From positions 21,907,653 to 21,971,652 of the forward strand of contig OY282560.1 in assembly GCA_958295665.1 (NCBI GenBank): a stretch of 64,000 nucleotides of DNA, given 5' to 3'. The stretch comes from Tipula vernalis (taxonomy: Eukaryota; Arthropoda; Insecta; Diptera; Tipulidae). Numbering within the stretch: position 1 is the stretch's first letter; each line of letters begins with the position of its first letter. The notes under the pieces were generated by a model that worked only from the letters and a program-made list of their open reading frames with translations, made no database searches and was not told the origin of the DNA. Positions 23,019 through 34,480 of the stretch are shown here, one piece after another. The position numbers and the translations under genes are program-made.

Positions 23019-23560
23019 TTGAACAGCTGACCTGCATTACTCTGAACGCCAACAGTATAGTCACACTAGACCGACGTAAAGAGCTGGAGGAAATGTTGTC
23101 CCGTCACAAACCCAATCTAGTCCTTCTGTGCCCACCTAAACCAGCGACACAGACTTTTTGTCCCGGGGTACACCATCTTTAGGTGTGACAGGACAAAAAA
23201 TAATGCCGGAGGCACTGCCAAACATTCATCTCAAACGACATTGAGGCAACTTTACTAAACGTAGGGACCCCAAATCGATGTATTACGTTTTGTTCGACCT
23301 ACGTTAGGAAGATCAATATACCGAATATAGTACATCTCCTAAACTGTGGCAACCAAACCATACTGGCTGGAGATTTCAACTCCCGACACGAAAATTCTAA
23401 TCTACAATTAAACGCCCCGAGCGACCCAACCTTTCCTAGGGGAAATTCAATGCTCGACTTGATATTATCCAAGAATATCACTTTGCCAAAACAATCCCCA
23501 AACTTTATATGAGTTTTGTTCCGACCACTTTCCGGTGTTTTTACAGTCCCATTCAAAACT
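23015..23560 (+). pseudogene. Jockey-like LINE ORF2 endonuclease
   Basis: Begins MIEQLTCITLNANSIVTLDR and KPNLVLLC, then, after shifts, ILAGDFNSRHENSNLQ with the GDFN active site and NSMLDLILSKNI. These are the apurinic-like endonuclease motifs at the start of Jockey ORF2. The middle of the domain (about 23150-23300) has stops. The ORF2 start overlaps the ORF1 stop, so both frames were probably translated by termination-reinitiation when the element was active. Confidence 0.75.
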
Positions 23561-24760
23561 CAATTCCAATCAAAAAAGAACTACCGGAACTTCGCCCAAG
23601 CCGATTGGGCCAAATTCAAAGTCCATATTCATCAAAAACCTCCCAGATGAGCACCCGATCCCTTTCGCCATTGCTGAAATTGACGAAAGGGCTTCCACTC
23701 TTACCAAAACAATCGAGCTTGCCATTGAGAAAATTATTCCACTTACCCAAAGTAAGGATAACGCAAAACTACCACACCACCTCTAATCCCCAATTAAGCA
23801 ACGAAACCACATGAACCGTCTCCATTATAAATATCCTGATTTCCTGTTGGTTCAGTGAACTAAAAAATGCAAGCTTCAAAAGAAGATTGAAAGAAGTGCC
23901 CGATAATTCCCCCGAAATTTTTAACGACATTAGGAAGCTCAATGGCAAGAAATTAAATTCAATCACCCAGATTCTGTAAGATCCCTATCCTATCATAGAT
24001 CCTAAACAAATTTCTGAACAAATCGCATCCCACTACGAAAAAGTGCATATACTCAGAACGATGCATTCGAAGACCCTCAATTCGAGTTGTTAGTCAATAA
24101 CAACATTGCTAATTTTCTTAACTCCCAACCGTACGATCCAATCAGTACGACGGTCGATAAAGACAAAATTTTCAACATTATTCATCACCTCAACAAGAGA
24201 AAAGCTCCTGGCGATGACAATATTCCTAATACAGCTCTAAAAAACCTCCCCGAGAAAGCAGTCACTCACTTCACCGATATCCTAAACGGAATAATAAACA
24301 CTGGTTACTTTCCAGACTGCTGGAAGATCGGCAAAGTCATACCTATTCCTAAGCCAGGAAAGCCATGCAACAGAATAGAAAACACTCGCCCCATTTCACT
24401 TCTAAATGGATTAACCAAAATAACAGAAATAGTCATTCTCAATAGACTAACTACTTCCACTGCTCCAACCTTACACTCCTGATGAACAATTCGAATTCCG
24501 TGCTGGACACTCTTCAGCGCAAGCTATATTAAGGCTCAAAAAACTCTAAACGGTTCGACCGATCGACCATCGCTGTCTTTATTGACATAGAAAAAGCCTT
24601 CGACACCGTCTGTCACGAAGGGTTAATCTATAAAATGATAAAATGCAACTTCCTCCACTACCTAATCAAACTAGCCTATTTCTACCTTAGAAACCGTAAA
24701 TTCTATGTCTCGCTGAACAACCACGGTTCCAGTATCAAATCAGTAGCCGCGGTGATAAAA
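23561..24760 (+). pseudogene. Jockey-like LINE reverse transcriptase, 3'-truncated
   Basis: An endonuclease-RT linker is readable as ADWAKFKVHI at about 23605 and IRKLNGKKLNSITQ at about 23930. The intact stretch 24087-24482 shows KRKAPGDDNIPNTALKNLP, then GYFPDCWKIGKVIPIPKPGK and NTRPISLLNGLTKI, the first RT blocks. After a frameshift come EQFEFRAGHSSAQAI and, in another frame, FIDIEKAFDTVCHEGLIYKM with the first catalytic Asp. Sequence of this element stops at about 24760, before the YADD box, where a different LINE begins. Confidence 0.85.
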
Positions 24761-25950
24761 TTATCATTGAAAACTATAGGCCCATTTCTCTCCAAAAACT
24801 TGTGTATAATTTAATATTTCAAGAAGTAAAAACTATTATTAGTGGCTCGCAGCATGGATCTTACGAAAAAAGCTCAGTTTTAATAAACCTTCTGGAATTT
24901 TCACGTTACACGTTTGATATCGTAAACAAGCGTAATTCTTGAGTAATTCTTTCAAATTGACTGTATTTATACTGAATTCAAAAAAATTGTTGATACAGTA
25001 CATGCTACAAAATAGGACTTTTTGATAAATTATGTATTTGGTTATCTTCGTATCTTAGCGATAGGCTTGTAAAAGTAAAATTTAATGGACCAATTTCAAG
25101 ACCATTTTTAGCTACTTCCGGTGTTCCGCAAGGTTCTACTCTTGGGCCTCTTTTGTTCACCATATTCATTAACGACTTTTCTAACATTTTTGGTTGCCCC
25201 CATCTGTTTTCCCCCATTTCAAAATTTTAAAAAGAATTACCGATGAGACTGCTCCTCTTTCTCTGCAAATGGATAAACCTTAAAACTGGTGCCTTGTAAA
25301 TAAACTTAAATTGAATACTGCAAAATATTTGGTGATTACCTTTACTAAGAAAATTCACCCGTTATTAGTCAGTTGTTATATTGCAAATTTCAACTTATGT
25401 AGAGTTACTCAAATTGCTCACTTAGGCGTTATTTTCGACACCAAATTGATATTCGAAAAACACATTGAATCAATCTGTGTGAAAGCACATACAATTTTTG
25501 TGTTTATTTTTCGCAGAGGAAGAGAATTTCGTAATCTTGAAGTCCTAATAATATTATGAAATAATCTAGTAAGAAGTAAAATAGAATATGCTTCGCAAAT
25601 TTGGAACCCATTCTACGAAATTTATAGTTAGGAAGTTGAGCGAGTGCAAAGGAAATTTACTTTTAAAACTTTACCTTTTTAGCATGGCAAGCTTATTGAC
25701 TAGGAGACTAGTGTTCGACGTCTTATTGCTTTACAAGCTTTTAAATTCTAAAATTGATACCGTCGTCCTAAGTGATGTAAATTTCTATATTCCGGGTTAC
25801 TTGCTTAGAAACAATCAACTATTCTTATCTGTACAGTCGCGAACAAATCTAGGATTTGCGCATCCACTATCTAGACTTCAACGCAGTCATGATGAATTTT
25901 TCTTTAATCTGGGTTGGTTTTCCGAATCTTTACACCAATGTACATAGGTC
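24761..25950 (+). pseudogene. Second LINE (CR1/L2-like) reverse transcriptase and C-terminus
   Basis: The element starts inside RT with ENYRPISLQKLVYN, so it is 5'-truncated, and runs through SGSQHGSYEKSS, then GLFDKLCIWLSSYLSDRLVK and TSGVPQGSTLGPLLFTIFIN. The YADD region is missing or scrambled. Later frames (25311-25559, 25588-25947) give LNTAKYLVITFTKK, IAHLGVIFDTKLIFEKHI and the C-terminal pattern DVLLLYKLLNSKIDTVVLSD followed by SRTNLGFAHPLSRL. That C-terminus is typical of CR1/L2/Daphne-like elements, not of Jockey. It is the same broad type as the fragment at 6.3-7.3 kb, possibly the same family. Confidence 0.8.
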
Positions 25951-26105
25951 TTGCCTCTTCAATTTGGTCACTTAAATATTTAAATGTTAAGTAAATATTT
26001 TTATATTTCAATTTTTTAATATTTCCGTGTGACTGATTTTGTAACTGCTGGTATTGCCACTGCTGGTATTGCCTGTTTGTTAATGTCGTAATTTAATGGT
26101 TTTAT

Positions 26106-26185
26106 AGCAGCTCACTCATGCGTGTTCCGCCACAATGTATCACACACATACATTGACGTTAGAGTTTACCAAACCACCATCGCCG
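26106..26185 (+). repeat. Left copy of an ~80-bp direct repeat
   Basis: Shares AGCAGCT(C/G)ACTCATGCGTG, then TCCGCCACAATGTATCA and CACACATA, with the copy at 26985-27065. The right copy has a small extra ATGTATCA. The two copies frame about 0.8 kb of GC-richer DNA. Confidence 0.75.
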
Positions 26186-26984
26186 TCATCATACCAGCTG
26201 ACAGTGGTAACAACCACATATTCACTGCACATCAGCAATATCATCAACCATTTTTTCCGGGTTCATATTTTTCTTCTTTTCCATTTAGATTCTTTTTAAT
26301 AAACATATTTTTATTTTGTTTTTCTCAACAATGGTTCTGCAAAATGACGTATGGCAAAACGTTCACCCAGCCATTCCCGACCAGAGACTCACTTCGACTG
26401 CCGCCGTATAACTTTCCATGTCATTGGAACACAGTCCATATTCACATCGACTGTCCCACCCTCAACCGGCCATAGTCGAGTCCGGGACTGGCTTAAAAGC
26501 GGCCACCTCCAACACCTCTTGGTAGGCCACAAAGCTGACTCCAGGCTTCAGAATTCATTTTCTGGTCTGGCATGTCATAGCTTTGTCGCGACATGGAAAC
26601 TCGGTCAATGCACCAGTCTTGTGCCGAACTGGTGGGTTGGACGGTGAGGGAGGCACTAGCAGAGTAATGGTGCACACCAGATATTGGGCGAAGTACCTGC
26701 TCCCAACCAATCTGGTGTGTGGTTCGACGCTTCCAGGTGTGGGCCTCGACAAACATCTTCCTTCACAGTTACTGAAGCAGGCATCGACCAGCCATATTCT
26801 CCTCCCTTTCACTCTTGAAAAGGAGAGAATGTGGACGGCCCACCAACTCCTTTAATGAATTATAGGGGTTAAGACATTTCCACGGAGCGATCAACACTCC
26901 ATGTTCAGCTGATTTAAATAAACAGACAGACAGAAACCAACCACCAATGTTTCGCAGGAAGGGGAAATCACTTGCGGCGGAGTC
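26186..26984. other. GC-richer module between the direct repeats
   Basis: From about 26340 to 26990 base composition is clearly richer in G and C than the surroundings. Overlapping open frames of 80-98 codons exist on both strands, none carrying a motif I know. Both strands being open is a GC effect and not evidence of coding. The structure suggests a small non-autonomous element or the untranslated part of a retroelement. Confidence 0.5.
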
Positions 26985-27065
26985 CTGTAGCAGCTGACTC
27001 ATGCGTGCTCCGCCACAATGTATCAATGTATCACACACATAAACTGGCGTTTAAGTTTACCACCA
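26985..27065 (+). repeat. Right copy of the ~80-bp direct repeat
   Basis: Second copy of 26106-26185 in the same orientation with about 10-15% differences and one small indel. Beyond it the flanks diverge. Confidence 0.75.
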
Positions 27066-27307
27066 ATGAACACATGCATTCAGCAAGTGAACTACTGTCT
27101 CTTCCACATGAAGAGACAACCTTTCACTTCAGTCTGCCCTCGATCTTCAAAACGGTGAAACTAATTTTTGTTAGGACCGATATGTTATTAAACCGATTTG
27201 TAAGCCCCTAACAAGAAATAAAGGTGGAAAGAATCCGCAAGAATAAGAGAAGTGTTTTCGATGTTGGGGTAATTATAGACCAAACATTGTAGATTTTTAA
27301 ATTTTTT

Positions 27308-27512
27308 TGTTTTATTTAAAAAAATCTAATTTTTTATAAAAGATGCCAAATTTTTGGTTCTTTGAATCCAACTTTCAAACTGTTGTTGCGACGGGAAGTT
27401 CAGCTATTTTCTAAGGACTTTTATTTTGCGTTCTGTGCCTTGATAATGGTTCAAAGAACCGAAAATTTGGTATCTTTTATAAAAGTTAGCTTTTTTTTAA
27501 ATACAACTATAA
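27308..27512. repeat. ~205-bp inverted-repeat element (candidate MITE)
   Basis: Arms 27308-27369 and 27450-27512 are reverse complements with a few mismatches and one indel. The best part is TTTTATAAAAGAT(G/A)CCAAA followed by TTTT(T/C)GGTTCTTTGAA. An 80-bp centre (27370-27449) separates them. It has the same design as the element at 22117 (long arms, short centre, no coding) but unrelated sequence. Confidence 0.75.
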
Positions 27513-29270
27513 ATATTCTATAAAAATATTTTGTAAATTCATCGTTCATATTTTCCTTGTTAGCCAAATATGTTGATGCTACCAAAGTTTATTAGTTAGC
27601 AGCACATGAGTTATAGAAACACCGATACTAGTCGAATCTTTATTCGCGGCATTTTAATTACCAACCAACATATAGATAAATGAAAACTCTAGCTAATTGT
27701 TTTAAATATCAATTTTCTAATTATAAATTAAAATTCTAAACCAATCAATATTTGATTTAAAATAATTTTTTTTACATATATCTAGTTTTCTATATCTAGA
27801 CATTTGTTAAATGATTTATTAATTATGTAAAATCCAGACAAAATGCAAATTATTTTTACTTGTGTGGAGCACTCCATCCACCGATCGTTTGTTGCACCCG
27901 GTTAGACATACATACATTTACCATACCAAATTTAAATTCATTTCATGCAAATTTTCTACGTACATATGTGCCTTTTAGGTACTTACATTTTTAATTTAAT
28001 TTAGTATTTCTAATAAAAAAAAGAAATTATATCTTATATATAATTTATAACTAAATATAAACTCTAAATATATATTCATGCATATAATTATATATATTTG
28101 TATGTACAGAGTTACCATAAAAATTTCAATACGGCCGGTGTATGCGCGGCGGATCTAATTATGGCGGTGGTGATGGAGATTCTATTTAACATTTTAACGT
28201 TAATGATATATGATTTGCTAATTGAAAATTATACGGATGTACTTATTGTATGTATGTACGTTCAAATAGTTTTCAAAATTACCAACAACAACTACATACA
28301 CATATCTATATACAAAAGAAAAAAAAAAAAAAAAAAGCTTGGAGTGGGAAAATCGGTTTATATACAAATGCGGTTGGTAAAAAATGGATATAAAATATAC
28401 TCACTGTTAATATGATGATTTGGTGATAAGAATAATAATTTATTATAATTTAATGTATTACTTAAACACAACAAAAATAAATACTTATCACGTTTCGTTT
28501 TTTTTTTTTTTTGAAGTTTTTTTTATAGTTTTGCCAACCAGAATTGTATTGTACATAAACGTTTTATAAAAATGGTAAATTGGTATACCATAAAAGCAGA
28601 AAAGTGTTTACATATAGTTATTTATTACCTGGAAAATGAAAATTACCTTTCTTAGACGAATTGAATTATTCGAAGTGTGGTTTTTGCTTACGGAATTGAT
28701 AAGGCAAATAAGACTGCCGTCGGTCTATTAAACAACTTTGATAACAAATTAATGTTTGCTTCTAATTTAAGCTAGGGAATTATTATAATTATAACACCGG
28801 TAACTAATTTTTGTATACATACTTAACATAAAGCACTAATGTATTCGACTAGCTTTTCCATTCTCGATTTTCCTTGAAAATCCTGCTTCACATTAGAAAC
28901 GGTGAAGCGGTTCTTTGTCATCTTCGAAAATGAATTTCGCTCCTTTGTGTAATGATGAGCACGAAGAGAGACAGTTTCAAGGTAGAGTGGTTTTCAAGGC
29001 ACGGTGATTTTTTGGCTCTCGAGCTTCTTTAACCTTTATTACGTGTTTAGGAACTGTTTGGAATACTTAAAAGTAAAAATATTATGTTAATAAAATTTCA
29101 AATGCTCTTCCTTATTTTTAATCGCAATTCACCTCTGTCAAAATGTTTCTATTTTAACATAGATGGTATTATTAAATATTGTGACGGTGACACCTAGTGT
29201 CAAATAGAAGAAGTTAAATGATTAGCTCAATGTTTAACTGTACTAATATGGAATTTTCCATGATAAAAAT
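27513..29270. other. AT-rich spacer before the Gypsy element
   Basis: Includes (TA)n-like stretches near 28060-28100, poly(A) at about 28319-28335 and poly(T) at about 28499-28513. The 105-codon frame at 28098-28415 ends in the poly(A) run and has no motif. Nothing called. Confidence 0.4.
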
Positions 29271-29648
29271 TGTTACGTAGTGTTTCTACGCTATTCTAAC
29301 TGGAAAAGTCATGAGCTTTCTAGAAGTTTGGTTTGTGTATATAAAAAGGCGAACGAAGTCGAATTAGATTAGTAGTATTTGGTAAGCGATAGTGTGAAGA
29401 TTATAAAGGAATTAAAAAGTGAATTAAAAAGTGAATTAAAAAGTGTTTTTGTGGAAATAATAATTATAAGTGTTTCGCAAAATTTGAGAATAATTTATAT
29501 AAAGTGATTTTGTGAATTAAAATTAATAAACTGAGTTGTAATAATTCTTGTGGTAACTAAATAAATTCGTTGGTGATAAATTAAATTGATTTTGTATTAT
29601 TCACAATCCAGTGATACGAACCTTAATTGACAAGGCAAAAACGTAACA
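29271..29648 (+). repeat. 5' LTR of the SAP-bearing Gypsy element
   Basis: 378 bp beginning TGTTACG and ending CGTAACA, a perfect 7-bp terminal inverted repeat of the TG...CA type. A TATA-like TATATAAAAAG lies at about 29337-29347, in the right place for the U3 promoter. Downstream the phrase GAATTAAAAAGT is repeated three to four times (about 29408-29445). A primer site follows directly. No 3' LTR of this sequence was found at the far end of the element. Confidence 0.85.
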
Positions 29649-29649
29649 A

Positions 29650-29671
29650 TTTGGTGACAGCAGTGGGATTG
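29650..29671 (+). promoter_or_regulatory. Primer binding site of the Gypsy element
   Basis: TTTGGTGACAGCAGTGGGAT starts one to two bases after the LTR end. The TGGTG.CAG.AGTGGGAT pattern resembles the tRNA-Leu-type primer sites of many Gypsy elements. Position and form together support the call; the exact tRNA is inferred. Confidence 0.65.
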
Positions 29672-29691
29672 TGAATAAAAAGATAAAGAAA

Positions 29692-29946
29692 ATGATTCTC
29701 AACGAATTAGAAGTTCCAGAATTAAAAAGAGAACTAGAGAAACGGGGTTTGGCTACTGACGGTAGTAAAGCAGCTTTACAAGCGCGAATACGTGACGCGA
29801 TGGAAAAAGAAGAATTAGACGCGGATCAACATGATTTTGGAGAGAAAGTAACGGATGCGGAACCGCAGAGCAGAAAGCAGAAGATAAACAACCGTTGGTC
29901 GAAAAGAAACAAGAACATTCTGGAAGTTTCGATTTGTCGCAGTTAA
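29692..29946 (+). pseudogene. Gag N-terminus with a SAP-like DNA-binding motif
   Basis: The first ATG after the primer site is at 29692. The protein begins MILNELEVPELKRELEKRGL and continues ATDGSKAALQARIRDAMEKE, which fits the SAP motif (two helices with L..ELK..GL...G.K..L..R). SAP modules bind AT-rich chromosomal DNA. The next residues are acidic. The frame stops at 29944-29946, but the rest of gag overlaps in another frame from 29895, so one base has been lost or gained around 29890-29930. Why a gag would carry this module is not known to me; tethering to chromatin or nuclear retention is a guess. Confidence 0.75.
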
Positions 29947-31049
29947 TCGCTGCTATGAACCAGATGACGGGACAAATGAATCAAATGGCACAACAAGGAG
30001 AGCAATCGAATCAAGAAATGCAACGACAGTTAGAACAACAAAATCAGTCTAACCATAAAGACCAAATTACAGATGGTCATAAGAGAATCGACGATAAACT
30101 TCTCGAATTATCTACTAACATACACAGCGAAGTGGAAAAGCTGGAAATGGAGATTCAACAGGTTAAAGGAAAATTAGAAATGAAGGTTCAACAAGTTGTG
30201 GAAAAATTTCAACGTCTCGAGAAAGATCTAACTGATGTCAAGGCAAGTGGAACAACGACACAAGTGGTACAGACCGTTCAATCAGTTAAGTTAAAACCAC
30301 CAAACTTCGACGGTACAACATCTTTCGGCATTTTCAAATTTCAATTTGAAACGGCAGCCAATCAAACCCGTTCGAATGATGAACGTCTTGTCGCTGCTTT
30401 AATAGCGGCTTTTAAAGGCGAAGCTGCGGAGGCCTTACAAACAATTCCGAAAAAAGATCGCAACAGTTATCACGAAATTATGAAGGCGCTGGATAGGAAG
30501 TACGGCAGTGATCACAAGCGGGAAATCTATCGAATGGAATTGAAAAGCCGCTACCAAAAGGGAGGAGAATCACTTCAGGAATTTTCATCGGCAATCGAGC
30601 GATTAGTAAATCTAGCACATACCAGTACATCGGCCGATTATATGGAAAGGCTAAAAATTGACGCATTCATTGACGGCATTCGAGATCCAGACACACGCAG
30701 GGCGGTGATGTTGTCACCTAAAGCAACCTTTGTGGAAACCATCGCTTGTGCGTTAACAAATGAAACTGCACAAGCCATCACCAAACCGTCAATGAAAATA
30801 CGCCGAGTGGAAATCGACACCAGCATAAACACAGAACGATCAACACCAAGATACCGAGACGGAAGCGGCAAAATCAAATGTTGGGCATGTGATAAGGTCG
30901 GTCACCTCTCTTGTGACTGCTGGAAAATAAGAAGAAAATGGGGAAGATCACCATCTCCTATGCAGCGACGACCAAGCGAAGCACAGGCAGTGGCCAAGCA
31001 AGAGGGCCAAATGACGACGCAGTCGTTAAACTTGAACGAGTCAGTTTAA
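29895..31049 (+). pseudogene. Gag capsid and zinc knuckle of the Gypsy element
   Basis: 384 uninterrupted codons. The first part is Gln- and Met-rich, then a coiled-coil-like run of charged heptads (HSEVEKLEMEIQQVKGKLE). The capsid-type region has LKPPNFDGTTSFGIFKFQFE, VAALIAAFKGEAAEALQTIP and RKYGSDHKREIYRMELKSRY, a layout standard for arthropod Ty3/Gypsy gag. The end carries CWACDKVGHLSCDC, a C-X2-C-X4-H-X4-C knuckle for RNA binding. The frame begins after the SAP-bearing N-terminus through a frameshift, and its end overlaps the protease frame. Confidence 0.85.
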
Positions 31050-31681
31050 AGGGGCAGAAGCTGACTCCCACAACCGATTGCCCCATGACCTCCAGCCGCG
31101 TTTCGAAAGTAGCAAGAGGCGGTGACAGCTTAATAATCAAAGGCGACATTGATGGCACGGATTGCATCATTACCCTGGATACGGGAGAAAATCGCACGAT
31201 TGTCCGGAAACATCTGATCGATGGAGGTGTACAACCAACTAATGGATTGAAGTTACAAACAGCAACTGGAGATAGTTCAATAATAAAAGGCAAAAAGATC
31301 GTGAAAATAAAAATCGGAAGAACTCCTTTCCAACACGAAGTGCTGATTGCAGATATTGTGGATGAAGTCATAATGGGGATGGACTTCATGAGGGCAAATG
31401 GCTTCGTGGTGGATGTTGGACGAGGAGTTTTAATTTACGATAACATCGAGTTGCCACTTCAATATAGCATTGCCGGAGCAACTACCAGGCGAATTATTAT
31501 TGATCATAGAGAGAAGCTGCCACCAAACTCGGAGACGATCGTATGGGAATGGTTGGAAGGAGGTTCTGGGTCACCCAGTTTGTGGGTTGTTGAAGCTAAT
31601 GAAGAGGAGAACGGGGCCAAGGAAATTATAATCGGAAAATCCCTAGTTAAACCACCTATAGAGTACCAATTAGGACTCTAA
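31050..31681 (+). pseudogene. Protease region of Gypsy pol
   Basis: Follows gag in a different frame. IKGDIDGTDCIITLDTGENR holds the aspartic protease motif, but the usual DTGA reads DTGE; the second copy at 34.2 kb still has DTGANRT. The flap-side region has VLIADIVDEVIMGMDFMRAN. The frame ends at 31679-31681, and the pol sequence continues in another frame as [18 protein letters not shown]. The changed residue next to the catalytic Asp and the frameshift make this inactive. Confidence 0.85.
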
Positions 31682-32785
31682 ATCTCTCGGATAAGACGAA
31701 AACCATCAAGAAAGGGACAGTCATCGGCAAATGTAACGAGGTTTCAACTATAGTAAAGTGTGAACAGAAAAGTCCGATTGAAAAAGCCGACATGCAAGGG
31801 CAGAAAGAAATGGTAGAACAACTCATGCATAAATGGACCGAAGATCTTACTGAAGCACAGAAAGATTCTGCACATCAACTACTCAAACAGTACACGTCCA
31901 TATTCTGCAGTACATCAGATAATAATGGAGGGACCTCAATGGTAAAGCATCGAATTGATACGGGAACGGAGATGCCGATTCGTCAACCACCCAGGAGGCT
32001 ATATTTGGCAAAACAAGAAGAAGTCAATCAAATGGTAATAGATATGCAGGCAGCAGGAGTAATCGAACCATCTAACAGCCCATGGAGCTCACCGGTAGTA
32101 TTGGTTGAGAAGAAGGACGGTAGCATGAGATTCTGCGTTGATTACCGAAAACTCAATGCTGTAACTAAAAAGGATAGCTAGCCATTGCCAAGGATCGACG
32201 ATACATTAGACATTATCGGGTGCTCGAATATTTTCGACATTAGATCTACAAAGCGGCTATTGGCAGGTGGAAGTCCACGAGGAAGATCCCGAGAAAACGG
32301 CTTTCAGTGTGGGTAACGGACTTTGGCAATTTAATGTTGTGCCGTTCGGATTATGTAATACCCCTGCGACTTTTGAACGATTAAGGGAGCGCATGTTAAA
32401 GGGATTACATTAGAAGACTTGCCTAATATATCTGGATGACATCATCGTTATGGGGAAGAATTTTGACGAGCATCTAAAGAACTTGGCGGAAGTTTTGGAT
32501 CGGATTGAAGTTAAGTCCAAAGAAGTGTAAGCTGTTCAGAACTGAAGTCAAATATTTGGGTCATCTCGTAACAACTAAAGAAATTCACACCGACAAAGAA
32601 AAGATCGCAGCGATAAAGAACTGGCCAAGACCTAAAAATTTACACGAACTACGAAGCTTTCTGGGATTGTGCACCTATTATAGACGCTTCGTGCCAGGAT
32701 TCGCCAACATCGCCAAGCGTTTACACGAGTTGACCAGGAAGAACAAGGCATTCGAATGGAAGAATGACTAGGAAGAAGCATTCGT
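31682..32785 (+). pseudogene. Reverse transcriptase of Gypsy pol
   Basis: In order: [40 protein letters not shown] and [18 protein letters not shown], a TAG where the next residue before PLPRID should be (32179-32181), a frameshift near 32235, then FGLCNTPATFERL, the catalytic CLIYLDDIIV box at about 32420-32445, and LSPKKCKLFRTEVKYLGHLV to the thumb at about 32770. All RT blocks of a Ty3/Gypsy enzyme are present, but at least two stops and two frameshifts break them. Confidence 0.9.
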
Positions 32786-33218
32786 GGAACTAAGGAGACG
32801 GTTGTGTGTCGCGCCAATCCTCGCGTACCCTATACCCAATGTGAAATATATTTTGGACACCGATGCAAGTAACGACGTTATAGGAGGTGTGTTATCACAG
32901 AAAACCAATCGCCAAGAACGAGTTATTGCGTACTACTCCAAAACATTATCAAAACCGGTGCGTAATTACTGCGTGACACGGAAAGATTTGTTGGCTATAG
33001 TGGAGTGTGTCAAGCATTTCCATGAGTATCTTTATGGCCAAAAATTTCATTTACGGACAGATCACGGCGCTTTACGGTGGTTGTTGCAATTCAAGAATCC
33101 AGAGAGACAGGTAGCATGCTGGATCGAAGTCTTCAAATCTACGATTTCCGAATCGAACATCGGAAGGGAAGTGCACACGGAAATGCCGACGCATTATCAA
33201 AACGGCCGTGTCCAGTAG
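32786..33218 (+). pseudogene. RNase H of Gypsy pol
   Basis: Open from 32784 to 33218. VKYILDTDASNDVIGGVLSQ has the first catalytic Asp, VIAYYSKTLSKPVRNYCVTR follows, then KDLLAIVECVKHFHEYLYGQ with the catalytic Glu, and FHLRTDHGALRWLLQF with the next Asp. The tail IGREVHTEMPTH is the decayed form of the usual G..H..ADALSR end. The domain removes the RNA strand during reverse transcription. This is the best-preserved part of the first copy. Confidence 0.9.
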
Positions 33219-33960
33219 AATGTCAAAAATTATGGCCATGTTGAAGCAAATGAAGGCATCATCGACGTTAGGCTTACGCAAGTGCTGCCTGATGAGGAGT
33301 GGACCGACGAAATGATAAGGAAAGAGCAATTGGATGATACGGATTTATCAGTTATCATGGAATGGAAGGAAAAGGAGCATCGGCCAACTTGGAGCGAGAT
33401 CGCGGACAAAACTCCCATTGTCAAGGCTTATTGGGCTCAATGGGATAGCCTCCGTCTTGAGAATGGCTGTTTAAAACGATTGTGGGAAAGCACGGACGGC
33501 AAAGTGAATCAATTGTTGGTGGTGATACCAAAGTGCCGGATTGCGGAAATCCTGAATGAGTATCATGGAGGAACAAGTAGGGGCCACCTAGGAATTAATA
33601 AAACACTAGCAAAGATACGTCAACGATTCTACTGGTCAGGATGGTAGGCAATCAGTGATAGAATGGTGCCAAAAATGTGACCAATGTGCGGCGGTGAAGG
33701 GAAAAACGCACGCAAAAGTCGTGGAACCATGAAACAATATAACGTCGGAGCACCATTCGAAAGAATTGCAATGGATATAGAGGGGCCATTTGCCACCACT
33801 GAGAGCGCCAACAAATATGTACTAGTAATCATGGATTATTTCAGCAAATGTCCGGAGGTGTACCCAACTTGTAAACAACTGGATTAGCAGATTTGGAGTG
33901 CCGATGGAGATTCATACCGATGAAGGAAGGAATTTTGAATCGATGGTATTTCAAGAAATA
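33219..33960 (+). pseudogene. Integrase N-terminal half of Gypsy pol, copy 1
   Basis: Frame 33282-33647 ends in LNEYHGGTSRGHLGINKTLA and KIRQRFYWSGW, the H..H half of the H2C2 zinc motif. A stop follows, then CDQCAAVKGK (the C..C half) and, in frame 33684-33887, FERIAMDIEGPFATTESANK with the first catalytic Asp. RFGVPMEIHTDEGRNFES carries the second. At about 33960 integrase sequence ends abruptly and gag sequence of a second copy begins, so the Glu region and C-terminus are absent from copy 1. Confidence 0.88.
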
Positions 33961-34480
33961 TGCCAGACCAGATGCTCAAAATTTCAATTTGAAACCGCAA
34001 CCAACCAAAACCATTGAAATGATGAACTTCTTGTTGCAGCTCTAATACTGGCCCTTAAAAGTGAGGCGGCGGAGACTTTACACAAACCATTCCGGAAAAA
34101 GTTTGCCACAGTTACCTCGAATTTATGAAGGCGGAAGTATGGCATTGACCACAAATGGGAAATGTGTCGCATGGAATTGAAAAGCCGCGACACTGACGGT
34201 ACGGACTCCATCATCACACTGGATACGGGAGCAAATCGTACGATTGTCCGTAAAGATCTGATCTGTGGAGGTATACAGTGGAGGTATACAACCAGCTTAT
34301 AGATTGAAGTTACAAACGGCAACTAGAGCTAGTGCAATAATAAAAAGGAAAGGGATCGTGAAACTAAAGATCGGGAGAACTCTTTTCCAACAAGTAATGT
34401 TGCTTGTAGATATTGTGGATGAAATCATTTTGGAAATGGATTTCATGAGAGCGAATCGAAACCAGTAGTGCGTAAGGAAG
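33961..34480 (+). pseudogene. Second copy of the same Gypsy element: gag and protease scraps
   Basis: Sequence from 33975 repeats the gag part at 30340-30540 (KFQFETATNQ, LVAALILALKSEAAETLHK, YGIDHKWEMCRMELKSR), then jumps directly into protease (DGTDSIITLDTGANRTIVR), skipping about 0.6 kb including the zinc knuckle. Identity to copy 1 is high by eye, but with more gaps and stops. The protease motif here is DTGA, the ancestral form. Confidence 0.85.

Noticed and set aside
28098..28415. 105-codon plus-strand open frame
   Set aside because: AT-driven composition, ends in a poly(A) run giving a lysine tail, no motif and no start context.
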